From: Rhynchosporium graminicola
Taxonomy: Eukaryota > Ascomycota > Leotiomycetes > Helotiales > Ploettnerulaceae
Assembly (NCBI GenBank): GCA_900074885.1
Contig: FJUW01000040.1
Coordinates: 248,001 to 312,000 of the forward strand
Length of the DNA stretch: 64,000 bases
Direction of reading: 5' to 3'
Positions 1-11,882 of the stretch are shown here, in pieces. The notes under the pieces are model-generated. The model was not told where the DNA came from. It made no database searches and saw only the letters and a list, made by a program, of their open reading frames with translations. Within the stretch, counting starts at the first letter, position 1. Each line of letters starts with the position of its first letter. The position numbers were made by a program, and so were the translations under genes.

Positions 1-2965
1 CGAGACTGGCGGCCGGAGAACAACTTCTCGACTGACACATATTGGTCCAAGAGGCCGGAGAATACATCAAACTCATGAACTTTCTGGCCCTCGGCGTATC
101 GGTCAAGGACCTCAGTCAAGGGCAGGAGAGTTGACTTGAGAGTCTCAACATCAGATGGTTCAACGTTTTCCTCGAGGAACTTGGCGAAGGCCTTAGACAG
201 GTTCTTTGCTGGAAACTCGCCCTTGCGAACCCTCGCACGGTCGACAGTCTGGGTGAAAATAGCATCAAGACGTTGAGGCATTCTGGAGTGCAAAGCAGAG
301 AATTGAGCGTTCCACTCGCCATATGGCAAATCTGGGTCACGGAGAACCTCCATGAGTTCCTTAAGAGTAGAGGCCATAATGACTTGGTTGTCGAAACCAT
401 TAAGAATATTGGTGAGCACGCTGTGGAGAAGAAGGAATCGCTGGGCGGGCTTTGTACCAACAACCTGAGGTGGTCCAAGATCTGGAAGATGCCCTAGGAA
501 AGGTTGGGCAGACTGAACTCTTGAAGGGTCGTCAAGCGCAAGTATACCGATGATATCACCAGCCTCCAAAGTGGCTCCTGGTTGCTTGATGAATTGGACG
601 ATACCATCCTCACCAGCAATAAGAGGCATGTACATCTTCATGACCTCGACTTCAGCAAATGCTTGACCAGCTTTGATGTGCTCGCCGTTGTCGACGGTAA
701 ATTTGACAAGCTTTCCGGGCGATGGTGTTCGGAGTTGAGTCGGGTCGTTCTCCTGTTCGAGAAGACAAGTCTTGCTATCAACACTCAAACGTGTGGCTCC
801 AACTTCTTCCTTCCAGTAAATGTTGTGACTCCTACCGGCAAGAAGAACCAAAAGACCACCATCACTCAAGGCACGAACGCCAACAGAACATTTCGATCCG
901 TTGATGAACAAGTGGTAGCTGTCCAAGCTCGATCGAGTAGCGGTGAACTTGTATCTGTGACCGTCGTAGATGAAATCGATAGGGAAGACCGTCTTCAAGA
1001 TATCTTTCGCTGGAACTTGACCCTTTTCTAAGCTGTTTCTGTACTCGGAAATACAGGCCTCGCTTGCGATGTGTGCTTTGCAGACAGCACCGCAAACAAC
1101 AGCAATCATAGGATCTGGTCGCTCAGCAGTCAACTTATTCGAGATCAGCTCATCGAGCCAACCAGTCGTGATGGTGTTGCCTTCGAAGGCAGGGGTCTCC
1201 AGCAATTTGATCAAGTACTCGACAGTGGTTCGGAAATCACCACGGATACTTAATTCCTTCAACGCGACGACCATATGCTTCCGCGATGCTGATCTGTTCT
1301 CCCCATAGGCGAAAATGTGACCGAATTGACTGTCAGAGAAACTGTGAATACCACCAGCAGTTCCCACCGAGAAGTAACCCCATACGTTGGAGCTACTTCT
1401 GAAGTTCAATTCGTGCATAGTACCGCTCGATGGCTTGAAACCCTCTCCAGGATCTTCGGAAGTGATACGGCAGGCGGTGGTGTGGCCCTTTGGTTTTGGT
1501 CGGCGTTGAGTAAGAGAGCTGTTCTCCTTGGAAAAGTCGAAGTCAATTTCGCTGGATGTTTGGGGATCTGCACCATACAGTAATCTGATGTCGCGAATTC
1601 TGTGTAGAGGAAGACCCATCGCGATTTGGAGTTGCGCAGCAGGCAGATTGACACCACTGACCATCTCAGTAGTAGGATGCTCTACTTGCAATCTGGGGTT
1701 AAGTTCCAAAAAGTAAAATTTATCGTCGGAGTGCGAGTAGAGGTACTCAACAGTACCAGCCGAAACGTACCCCACGAGTCGACCAAGACGGACAGCAGCC
1801 TTCTCCATTGCCTGGAATGTCTCAGGCTTGGCGATTGTGACTGGAGCCTCCTCGATAATCTTTTGATGTCTGCGTTGAACGGAACAATCTCTGCCGAAGA
1901 GCGAAATGTTGTTTCCGTACTCATCGGCAAGCAATTGAACCTCCAAATGTCTGGCATTGCCGGCCAACTTCATAATGAAGATCGGAGATCCGGGGATTTC
2001 ACTGGCGGCAGCTTTGTACAGAGCTTCAAAGCCCTCTTCGCTTTCTGCCTTCCGGATACCCTTTCCACCACCACCTTCAGATGCCTTGATCATGACCGGG
2101 AAGCCGATTTGGTGTGCCTTCGCAAGACCTTCTTGCCACGACTGAACGCATCCCTTCATATACACACTATCCTCGACGGTGACAATTCCATCCTCGGCAA
2201 CATCCACCTGGTCAACGCCAGTTCCGGACCATGGTATACAAGGAACTTTGGCGTGTTGTGCGACAATTGTAGAGGAAATCTTGTCTCCGAGCGATCGCAT
2301 GGCAGAGCCAGGAGGACCGATGAATACGATCTTTTTCGGCGAAGCTGCCAGCGATTCGGGAAGCTTTGGGTTTTCCGAAGCATGTCCCCTAATAGAAGAA
2401 TCAGTAAGTACTTGGATACTCCCCCCAAAGGAGCAGAAGCCTACCATCCAGCCCACACGGCATGAACGTTCATACGCTCAGCGACGTCTACAATCAACTC
2501 CACGTTTGCGTAATTGTTATTGTTTGTTCCTCCAGGGACTTCAACATATTGATCTGCCATCCGAATGTAATCTGCGTTTGCCTGCAGATCTTCGGGAGTA
2601 GCCATGACCGTAAATTGAATAGCCCTCTCGTCGCCGAAGGTCTCGTAAGCCCATTTTCGTACGGATCGAATCTCCTTGACTGCCGCAATACCATTATTGG
2701 CAATCAAAACCTGTGGAACTCGTCAGAATGGCTCTCGGAAAGTCTTTTCCAGCCCCGGTATACGTACGTTGGTGATGACCGTGTGGGCATCGTGAGCTGC
2801 CACAAAGTCCTTGACGGGACCGGGGGCAGCATTTGCCAGCTTGTTTCCACCGATGAAGTGGTCTGCCAGCTTTTGCTTGGCTGCGTATGAAGTTGAGCCA
2901 TTCATAATTGGGACGGTGCCATTGCTGGCCTGTCCTCCATTCCCTTTGCCATTGACTGCGGCCAT
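1..2965 (-). CDS. ACC1: acetyl-CoA carboxylase, N-terminal part (cut by window edge)
   Basis: Multidomain biotin enzyme that carboxylates acetyl-CoA to malonyl-CoA, the committed step of cytosolic fatty-acid synthesis. Three exons are visible: 2768-2965, 2445-2710 and 1-2388, split by GT-AG introns 2711-2767 and 2389-2444. They give about 950 residues of a protein that is usually about 2,270. In order: a short Gly/Asn-rich start ([12 protein letters not shown]), the biotin carboxylase domain ([45 protein letters not shown]), then the biotin carrier domain with EVMKMYMPL; the biotinylated lysine is about residue 739 (codon at 636-638). The carboxyltransferase half lies beyond the left edge. 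The start at 2965 is the first ATG that opens the frame leading into the family N-terminus. Nothing looks broken. Upstream is a 2.5-kb intergenic region that presumably holds its promoter. Confidence 0.97.
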
Positions 2966-3140
2966 AATGCTGAATTCAATGCTCGCTGAGGAGCGGACAG
3001 ATTGAGGTCGCCAGTGGTAACTCGAAGAAGTGGTGTTTTCCGAGAACAGCTCAAGATGATTTGCTTGCTTGGCCCCGATATTATATCTATCTTCTCTCGA
3101 GGATAGAATGTAGAACAGGATTCGGGGCTGAGGAATTGGT

Positions 3141-3174
3141 GGTTGTTGCTGTTGCTGTTGTTGTTGTTGTTGTT
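3141..3174. repeat. TTG trinucleotide microsatellite
   Basis: Imperfect GTT/TTG run just upstream of the ACC1 start. On the ACC1 strand it reads CAA/AAC and would lie in the leader of the transcript if that leader is longer than about 180 nt. Confidence 0.9.
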
Positions 3175-4174
3175 ATTCTTGTTCAAAGTCGCCGAAGTTG
3201 AGACGGCGCCGAATTAGACCTCGATGTAAGAGGCTGTAGGGGTATCAACGACAGATGCAGAATTGGAATGAGCAGGAACGAGTATGCAGGTCAAAGAGAT
3301 TGAAGGATTTGAAGATTGGGACAAAAGGGTACAGGTGTTAAGTTGTGAAGGAACGCAACTATATTTAGTCTCGTCACGAGAGATAGGCCGTGAGGTAGAT
3401 GTATGAAATATTTCATTCGTTCGATTGACCAGCTGATCGATTCGGTCGGTCTTTTGTCCTATAAGTAATCAAAAAAAAAGAGCCCCCTGCTGCTCATCCA
3501 CAATCCACACATGTATCCCACACCACCACTCAACTCACTCACTTCACTACCTGCGATTTCCATCCCTTATTGTACTAGCCTGCCTCGCCCGCACCCTTGA
3601 TTCTGGGATCTGGGATCTCGTTGGGTCGCTCGCTCACCGGATTCGAGGGCAGGGCAGGGCCGACCGAATTTGGCTGTTGAGGTGTAAGGCTCCCAGCAAA
3701 ACCAAACAATCAAACCAATCAAAACATGTAAAACATTGATTTATGCATCAGGACTTATAGTTCCTTTTGATCCATGAGTTAGTTCTCTCCAAGTCAACAT
3801 CACAGGCGGACAACAGTATCTATCGCACACATTACAGCTGGCCATCCGTACTGTACTACATGTAGTACTGTCGTGGTAGTCCGCAGATCAATTATCTACT
3901 ACATATGGTATGAGTGAGTACCGTGTATATCCTCAACTGGTGTCACTCCTGGCCGGACTCCTCCCTCCCATGACGCACATTGCTGTAGCATGCACGCCTC
4001 TCCATGCCTCTCCATGCCTCTCTCATCCCAGTTCCCATGCCGAACGCCCAGGGCGCCGCGGCTTTATTCCCGCCCTCAAAGCCCAGGAACTTCCCCCAAC
4101 ATGTTGGAAGGGACCCACCCACTTTGGCCCAATTGCTGAATCCAGCATTATTTCCACTTCAACATCCCACCTCA

Positions 4175-4198
4175 GATCGTGATCGTGATCGTGATCGT
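4175..4198. repeat. four tandem GATCGT copies
   Basis: Perfect hexamer repeat, 24 bp, in the ACC1 upstream region. No function is evident. Confidence 0.9.
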
Positions 4199-5544
4199 AA
4201 GCTAAGGTAATCATGATCACCGTCGCTTCGAGTGTTTGTTGACTTTCATGCGTGAGGAGCGTGCATGAATACTGATGGAATCTTCACCCGAACAGGCTGA
4301 TGTTGATCTATCTGCCTGCATGAGCTGTCATTCATTCTTGGGCTGCATGAATCTTCACGTCTTTACATACACCTGCCTACAAAGCTATCGACGCCATTCT
4401 TCCATGCTCTGATAACGTCAGCTCTCCCTACAATGTGGTTAGTGGCAGCTACACTTATCCAGCTATCGGAACTCCACACAGCCGAGTCCCAAGTGCAAGA
4501 TATCCGGGTCTTCCTCCCTCCATTTTTGCAGTGCAACTCTACCGGTAGATCGGACACAATACAAACAGAGCAGGGCTGAGCACACACAATAGGTCAAGTT
4601 CTATCCCTGATGAGATATATAATTGGCAGATACTCCATGAAACGGACTGTTTACCGAGGTCCGGCTGAGCTCATCCATCCATCCTTCCTCCTTCGCTTCG
4701 GCGGCTTCTTGCTCTGCCACCACACCTCTACATCTTCATCTGTACAAGCTAGCCTCATCCTATCTATCTGAAGCCCCATGTCCTGCTCCTCAAACCAACC
4801 TCTTCCATATCTTGCAAATAAATCCCACCACTACCTCAACAATAACTCATCCATAATTCCTCTGGGACCCCGTACAATGAACAGGCCCGGCTTTCACGAT
4901 TCCTCAAAAACTAACAACATCCCCCAAGTCTCGAAGTAGATTCATTCCAGCGGTTCCCTTATCCTTCGCGTGATCAACAACCAACCAGCTTTCAGTGGAC
5001 GGAATTTTCGGTTCCCTCTTTTCGAACTGCGTGAGACTATCACACAATCAATAGTACTTGTTCCTCTTTCCTACTCCGGAGGGAGAGAAGCAGTAAGACA
5101 CCTACTCCGGAGGTAGGTAGTTAGGTAGGTAGGTGTATCTGATCCGGCCAGGAGGAGCTAGTCCCAAAGCACACCACCAGCTCTTCTAGCAGAAAAGGCA
5201 CCCAACACCAACAAGACTTGCTTCATAATTTACTGTTCCATGATTTTATCCCGCACATGAGCATCACAAACATAAAAAACATTCAATTTCCCTACTATCT
5301 CTAGGCCCTATCTCCGCGCAATCAAGCAACCCATCGCCAAAAAAAAAAATCCATTCATCTAAAACACGCACCCGCGAACAAACACAAACCGAACTGCATG
5401 GATCACGTCGCTCTCTCCAGCAGACCTAGGTATCACAACACAACCAACCGCCCCGTATCTCAAAAACTCAACGCAGACTACAGTGACATGAAAAGTAATA
5501 TGTACACCTAGACCTCTAGATACTCGACCATGCCTTTTTATTTT

Positions 5545-6290
5545 CTATTTTCTATTGTTTTGTTTTTTTGGCCTGCTTCTTTCGTGGGTAGAGGACGCTG
5601 GACGCTCCCGAAATATCTGCGTCCACTTCGGATAGCAAAAATGGCTGGTGGGCGGGTCAGCATCCAGTGAAGCTGAGAGTAGGTACCCTTGAGGCATGCG
5701 CCGACGTCCCAGTCTGTGGATCCCGCGCTGCTTCAGACGGGAAGTCATGAAATGATTTCAGGATGCACGATGGGACGAACGTCTGTATCCGGATGAGAAG
5801 AAAGGGCTTGTCGAGTGTTTTGTCATGCTGCAATGCTTCAAGTGCGTGATGCAGACCCAGTCCGAGATAACGCTGTGTAAATAAGTCGGGAACGCGGGAA
5901 CTTATACTCGTTGTTTGCTGTGCCCGTAAACTCGCCCGCATATTCCGAATGTAGATGCGTTGAATCAACCCTGACCCGTCTCTACTGACACGAGCCTCGT
6001 CAAGAACACACTGTACACCCCCTTCGTCAAAAAAGGACTTATCTAGATGTGGAGGGGAATGTACTAGAAGCACACTTCAGGGCATGGGTTTATTTATCCT
6101 ACCTACCTACCAAGTCTCTGTAATTGTAATGTATATTACTTCAACTGTTATCGTTCGCACAGTACGAACATCTTAATATAGCCTGGCCATATAAGACCGT
6201 CGTCTTCCAAGCAAACAAGTCGTGTGGGAACCCCAAGGATATAGGTAAGCAAAACCCTTATTCCAGACGATTTTATATATACTCCACCCC
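5545..6290. other. no recognisable gene
   Basis: Region between the ACC1 upstream DNA and the 3' end of the FAD oxidoreductase. A 138-codon minus-strand open frame (5657-6073) exists but resembles no family I know and shows no splice or start context to support it. Probably includes the 3' untranslated region of the oxidoreductase. Confidence 0.4.
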
Positions 6291-8414
6291 TCACCCCTTC
6301 TGACGACACAACCTCCCCCCACCCTCCTCAAACCACTCTTCACTTCCCACACAAGTCGGACAATAAAACAAATCCCCACCATCAACCCTCCTCTTCACCT
6401 CCCTCAGCCTCTCCAGACTCGCGCCGTAGAAATCCCGCAAGAACAACGGATCCATCCGATCAGCCTCATTCATATAACTCCCCGTCCCCGGCGCCAGCTT
6501 TCTTAAAGCCCCGATCTTCGTCGTCGTGATGTCTTCATGCACAGCCTGTATCTCTTCCTCGCTTGAGCCGGGGGCCCAGCCCCGGGCGACTATAGAATGC
6601 ACATAAGCCGTACGCCAGGCCGGATTGACGCCGGAAAGCGGATCCTGCGCTGCGTCGGCGAACACTTGTCCGCCAGAGACGAGACAGAGGTTTGTTTGGG
6701 TGAACTGGCCTGGGAGTCCGGCCGTGGTGTTCAGCATCGTTTTCAAAGCTGGGGAGAGTGCAAGCGCGCGACGGTCGAGCAGGCGAGAGCCCACGGCGCC
6801 GCTTGTGCCGACTGCGCTTTGGAATCCCGAGAGGGTGTTGTAGTACGATTGATAAGAGGGGAACGTGTAGTATGTGGTTGAGATGAAGAGACTGCTGCTG
6901 TTGTACGGTACGAGCCGAGCTGCTATGGGTGCGAATGTTGTTTGTGCTGAAGAGAGCGACTGGTTGAAGACGGCAAGTACGTGTTGATATCCAGTCAAAA
7001 ACGTCGTGTTCGATAGAACAGGCGCATAGCTCTGTACAGCCCAGGATCCGTACCCGGAGTATCCACCGTCATTCAGATCTGCATACGAATCGTAGAGGAT
7101 AGCAAGCGCTTCCATGAATTGGGGAATATACGTATCGTTATACGGAGCCATAGCAAAAGTTTGGGCCACAACGGATGTTGAAGGGTGGACTTTGACCACG
7201 GTCGAGACCACAACGCCATATGTGCCTCCTCCTCCACCTCGAATGGCGAAAAAGAGATCCTTGTTCTGGCAAGCGTTTGCTGTCACGATTTTGCCACTGG
7301 CGAGGACGACGCGCGCGGAGAGGATTTGATCGGCTCCTAATCCATAGTCGCGCGATGCGGGGGAATGACCTCCTCCCTGAGCCCAGCCTCCGATACAGCC
7401 AACGGTCTACAAAATGCAAGTCAGTATTCGGTATGGAGAAAGAGCGAAAGGCGACATGCAGGATCTCCACCACCAACGACGACGACGTTTCGCTTATTCG
7501 CTTCCGCGTACACATCACCCCTGTGTGAAATGGGGATTAGCAGTCGAACTGAATTTAGACGAGATTGTCTCGAGAAGAGGATAAGACACGTCTCAAGGAT
7601 TGTCTTGAGACATTAGACAAAAGACAGACAAGAAGTTAGGCTTCCCCAATACGTACCATACATAACCTCCACCAATGGAAACAGCACTACCAGTCCAGCC
7701 AGACTCGTTACATTGATCACGAGGCGTGTACGTCTCCTGGAATTCGATTCCTTGGCGGAGATGTCTGATCCAGACCTCCAAGCTGCCATATCCCGTGGAC
7801 CTAAGAACGATGAAATAAGCTTGTCGTTAACCAGGAAATGTTGAAGAAGAAGTTGAGACGTCTGACATACCGGCCTAAAATATCATGTCCAGTATTCCTC
7901 ACCACGAATCTGATGTTGTACTTCCTAGCGAAGTTCACGGCTTGCACCACATCCTCAGGCGTGGAAGCATTCACCGCATAAACAGGTAGACCTCCGAGCG
8001 TACACTCTCTAGGAGTTGCTCCTGCGGTGTAATTGACTGCCGGGCAGGTTTCGTTAATCGGGTAGTCAAGTGCAATAGGATTGTTTGCAACGTAAGTTGA
8101 GTTTGTGAGGTCCGATAAAACAGTCGCACAAGCTGCGCGGTCTTCTTGGGGACCTGGATAACAGACGGCTGCTGGAGGAGCAGTCTTGATGAGTTTACCG
8201 GAAGTAGATATATTGAGCGCAGTCCATGATTCTGCTGATGGCCAGCACGAGTCTTGTGGGGACTTGAATCTTATAAGCAAAGGTAGGAGTCTGTTGGGAG
8301 AAGATGAGGGCATACGCATTTACAGCCAGAAGGACTGGCACAAGATGACTCGGCGATGCTGACCAGAGACAGAACTATCTGCAGGAGAGAAAAGGCCAAC
8401 ATAATGTGTGTCAT
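6291..8414 (-). CDS. secreted FAD-linked oxidoreductase, BBE/VAO family
   Basis: Flavin-dependent oxidase of the berberine-bridge-enzyme type; substrate unknown. Five exons (8316-8414, 7871-8262, 7657-7800, 7460-7520, 6291-7406) give 603 residues. A hydrophobic signal peptide (MLAFSLLQIVLSLVSIAESS) is followed by CKCSPQDSCWPS, typical of secreted fungal members. The FAD-binding part shows RNTGHDILGR, whose His (about 159) is the usual 8-alpha-histidyl FAD attachment site, and GGGDPTVGCIGGWAQGGGHS. In bicovalent members a Cys precedes PTVG; here it is Asp, so FAD is probably held by one bond. The C-terminal BBE segment DLFYCPTCVGSEEW is present. Introns are 8263-8315, 7801-7870, 7521-7656 and 7407-7459. 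The last begins GCATGT: only a GC donor keeps the frame. Start 8414 is chosen over 8402 as the longer form that still has a signal peptide. Confidence 0.9.
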
Positions 8415-10001
8415 ATGCTGTAGAGCAGTAGGTGCATCAATGCATTCAAGTGCAACTTGGAGCTTAGCATGAATTCCGGGAACTTGCCTTCTATTTCGAC
8501 TTTTCCGAGTGATCATCGGCCACCGTGATCAGATGACTGACGCAGATGGAAATTCTGAAGCGGTGTAGGAGTGGGTGTACGGACTGCAAGCTCTGTATCC
8601 GAGCCGATTGAGCCAGGTGCATTTACCCCAAATTCGTGACGTTGAAGCTCAAAATGGACTTAGATCATAGGCGAGTTTTTTGAGATTTGTGTATAGTAGA
8701 CCGCGTAGTGAATCCTGACCCAAGTGTTCTGAGTACAGGCAAGTACGGAAGTACTTCGAATTCATCTCTAAAAACTGACCGCTTGCGACGAGGCATTGTA
8801 CTAATGTATCTGACCCAGTAGGAGACAGAACAGGGGCCTGAGAACTGAGTTGAGCTTGCAGTCACTCAGAGTACGACACAGTTGAGTTGAGTACGACTAG
8901 AGCTACTGTACCTCCGTAACAAGCATATAAGAAGTGTAAATCAAGTATACTGAATCGGGATGTCTAAAGTACCTACAAGCTAATCCGCCACGGTGCCTTC
9001 AATATAGGTAGATATTACACTAGACCGTGCATTACCAAGGTCGCTAACAGTAATTCTGGCCAACGAAAGTTCGATTCGCAAAACACGACTTGAATCAGGT
9101 TAGAATTGATCAAATCTACAAGAGAAGACCTGTTCAAAAAACGAACAATTATGATTCCTCATTCTTGAAAGCTATTAGAAAGATATATCTGACGTTTGAG
9201 TCGTGCATTTCAAGTGCTAGGGTCATGGAATGCCTCCTGTCCAGAACGGAAAAACTGGTGAGGAGATTTCGGCTTGAGGAATGCAATCCTGATGGCAGCG
9301 CAGCATAGCGTACCTACTTACAATTGAAGATATTTTCCCGAAGGTACATGAAGTCGAATTCTATCGACGAGAAATCTTTGTTACGGTCCTACTTTACTAG
9401 GCTTAGCTACTACCTGATATGTAGCAAACGAGGTACTCTATAAATTCCGTGAGCTGTAAATGTTGTAAGAGATAGAAGTACTCTGAGTATAGGTACCTAC
9501 TTAGAATAGAGCAGAGTAAGCCTGAGTTGAATTTAGTACTACAGTATGCTCAACTCAACTCAACTCAATCACTACGCTGATAGTAGAGCGACGGAGTGGC
9601 CCGTTTTGTCTCGGTCTGTGGTCGCATATGCCACACCAGAAAATATTTTATCCGACATCATGTATGGCCAGCTGCACAGTAATGGTTCGAGAAAGGTATC
9701 ACACTATATGTAACAAACACAAGCGGTTTTCAGCATCAAAATCTCCCTCATTCATGATTAATGTCGACTGAGCTAACTAGCCAACAAGTAAGCATCCCAC
9801 CCTATCTTCAATCCGCCCTGCAATGCAGTACATGCAATCTCGCAAACGCACAGGTATGTAGAAAGAACAGGAAATACGCCAATAGCACCAATGCTCAAGC
9901 CAATAACAAAGAAGACCACCTCAGTCGTAAGTTCATATACAAGTCGTGCCATGCAGTGTGTATAGTGCAAGCAAATCTGATCCCAGTCTACATTCCAATA
10001 T
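8415..10001. other. intergenic region, no gene seen
   Basis: AT-richer spacer between the oxidoreductase promoter and the 3' end of nudE. It includes a CAACT run at 9549-9568. Short open frames here (for example 9090-9308) show no family features. Confidence 0.45.
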
Positions 10002-11882
10002 CTAATAAGTCTCTCCCACCCCAGAAAGTTTCCTGGGCCGCCCAGGAGGTTTCATTCCATGCTCGATTTTCTCTCCATCTCTTGACGCAGGTCCTCCACT
10101 GGTCGTCCTCCTAGGCAAAGGAGTCATTCCAAGAGGACCGCTTTTCCTTCGTGCAAGTCCAGGAGGTCCTGGGATAGCACTACTCTCTGACCTTTCTAGC
10201 TCTCCTTTCCCATATGTATTTCTCCTGCTAGGGGTTGCAAAGTCGAGCTCTCGAGTTTCGTCAAGATCGATATGTGATACGCTCTGGGAATGGCCATGGC
10301 CGTGTGAAGCTCCAAAATTACCGCCGATGCTTGATCTTGGTCTACGCGATTCGGCGATTGAGGACTGGGAGTAGTGTCCTAAAGGTGTTCGAGCTCCTGA
10401 CATTGATGTGCGGCTCATAGGACGTGCTATCTCAGTACGGCTCACGGGACGATCTGGGCGAATATAGTTGGTGCTTGCTCGGCTGCTGGGCCTACTGTCT
10501 GTGTTCTCGCGGCTTGGGACGGGACCAAAGGATAGTCTACTGATCCCAGATGTGGACAGCCTTGCAACGTGCTTTTTTGAAGATTGTGGAGTATCTTCTG
10601 GTGCCATAGAAGAACTACTCACTGTGCTGCCTCCAGTCCGTTTCCTGCTCCTTATGGTAACACTAGAAGGCATGTAATTCTGTCCCAAGGCAGAGCCATT
10701 GCGAGGCGAAGAGTGTGGCGGTGTGTTGACTGGCGCAGGTAATTTAGACCTTGCTGAGTGTACCCGTTGTTCCAACCTCTGCATCTGAGCCGTGAGACTT
10801 CGGATGTGAGTAAGTGATGCTGAGTTGGGCACGCCTCGAGTTGCTGGGGCTTTTGTCTTTGCATTTCGGATCACAGCTGGAGTCGCATTCCGCAGGCGGG
10901 TGGAGCTAGGTGGTGCGGCGATTGGTGGTCCCCTTGAGCTTCGGAAGTTGCTTGATGGATATCGTGCTGCGGGTTTGGGTGTGGTGCTGAAGTCGCCTGA
11001 AGGAAGCTTCATCTTGCTCTTTGATAGGTTCAAAGGGGTCTTCAGCATTCGTTTCGCTGAGCCAGAGGCATCTGAGATAGGTGGTGAAGGAGGTGTGGGT
11101 GTATCCGACACCCCATCAGCCGTAGAAACCGACTTTGTGTCCGGTGGAGTTGAGATCATGGGCGAGGAGGCGGTCGATGTCGGAGAATCTCCCAACGAAG
11201 GAGAGTTTGGCGCAGTGATATCCGTAGAAATATTTGGAACATGTCGTTTTCGGAGCTTGTCTTGCATTATCTCTGCTTCTATCCTGAGATCTGATAGCTC
11301 ATCTCGTAGGCGCTGGGTTTCGATTCGCAGGTTTTCTCTCTCTTGCTCTCCTAGCTTGATCTCCTCCTCCATCATGACAGCCCTTTCGATCCCAACATTG
11401 TACTTGGATTCCAGATCTTCCAGCGAGGAAGAAGTGTTCCGCGCTTGCCTCTCGAAATCGTCGTTCTGGACTTCGATATCGCGTAGTCTTAGCTGTAATG
11501 TACGATTCGTATCTCGCAGGTCCGTAATCTCTTTCTGAAGGGTGTTCTGCGCTGTGTTTGCCTCGAGCTTGGACTGCTTGTATTTGGTCTGCAAAGTACG
11601 GTCAGATCCGCAGATGAACATATCGCATTTATTTGGACGTCAGATCAAACATACCTTCCATTCCTCGACTTCAAATCCCAAGCTCTCAGCCTTCTCCTGC
11701 AACACCCGTTCCCTCTTTTCAGCGGCTTCGACATCCTTCTCCAGCTCGGCCTCCAGCTCTTGACTAGAAGCCTGAAATTCCGTTAATTCATGCTCGAGTT
11801 GTTCGTATTGCGCTTTGTAGTATGCGAGTGCGCTCTCCGGCGTCGACAGGTCTGTCGGAGGGGACGAAGGTGGCTCATCCAT
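10002..11882 (-). CDS. nudE: NudE-like coiled-coil protein (nuclear distribution)
   Basis: Partner of NudF/LIS1 and dynein, needed for nuclear movement and hyphal growth. Two exons (11655-11882 and 10002-11588) joined by intron 11589-11654 encode 604 residues. The first about 190 residues are a charged coiled coil ([20 protein letters not shown], then [20 protein letters not shown] and [20 protein letters not shown]), the conserved NUDE domain that binds LIS1. The remaining about 400 residues are Ser/Pro/Arg-rich and low in complexity, as in other filamentous fungi (A. nidulans nudE, N. crassa ro-11). The start [21 protein letters not shown] matches the usual place just before the coiled coil. 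Phase-0 intron, normal GTATGT donor. Confidence 0.92.

Larger units (their letters stand above)
2966..5544. promoter_or_regulatory. long gene-free region upstream of ACC1
   Basis: No gene is recognised here. The part nearest ACC1 is presumably its 5' untranslated region and promoter. It holds a TTG run (3141-3174), three copies of a cctctccatg-type unit (3996-4023), four GATCGT copies (4175-4198) and a TAGG run (5111-5134). Short open frames are not supported by codon pattern or family resemblance. Confidence 0.5.

Noticed and set aside
5657..6073. 138-codon minus-strand frame
   Set aside because: No start context, splice support or recognisable motif; likely chance.
10825..11538. 237-codon plus-strand open frame
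   Set aside because: Shadow of the nudE coding exon on the other strand; composition reflects the reverse complement of the Ser/Pro-rich and coiled-coil codons.
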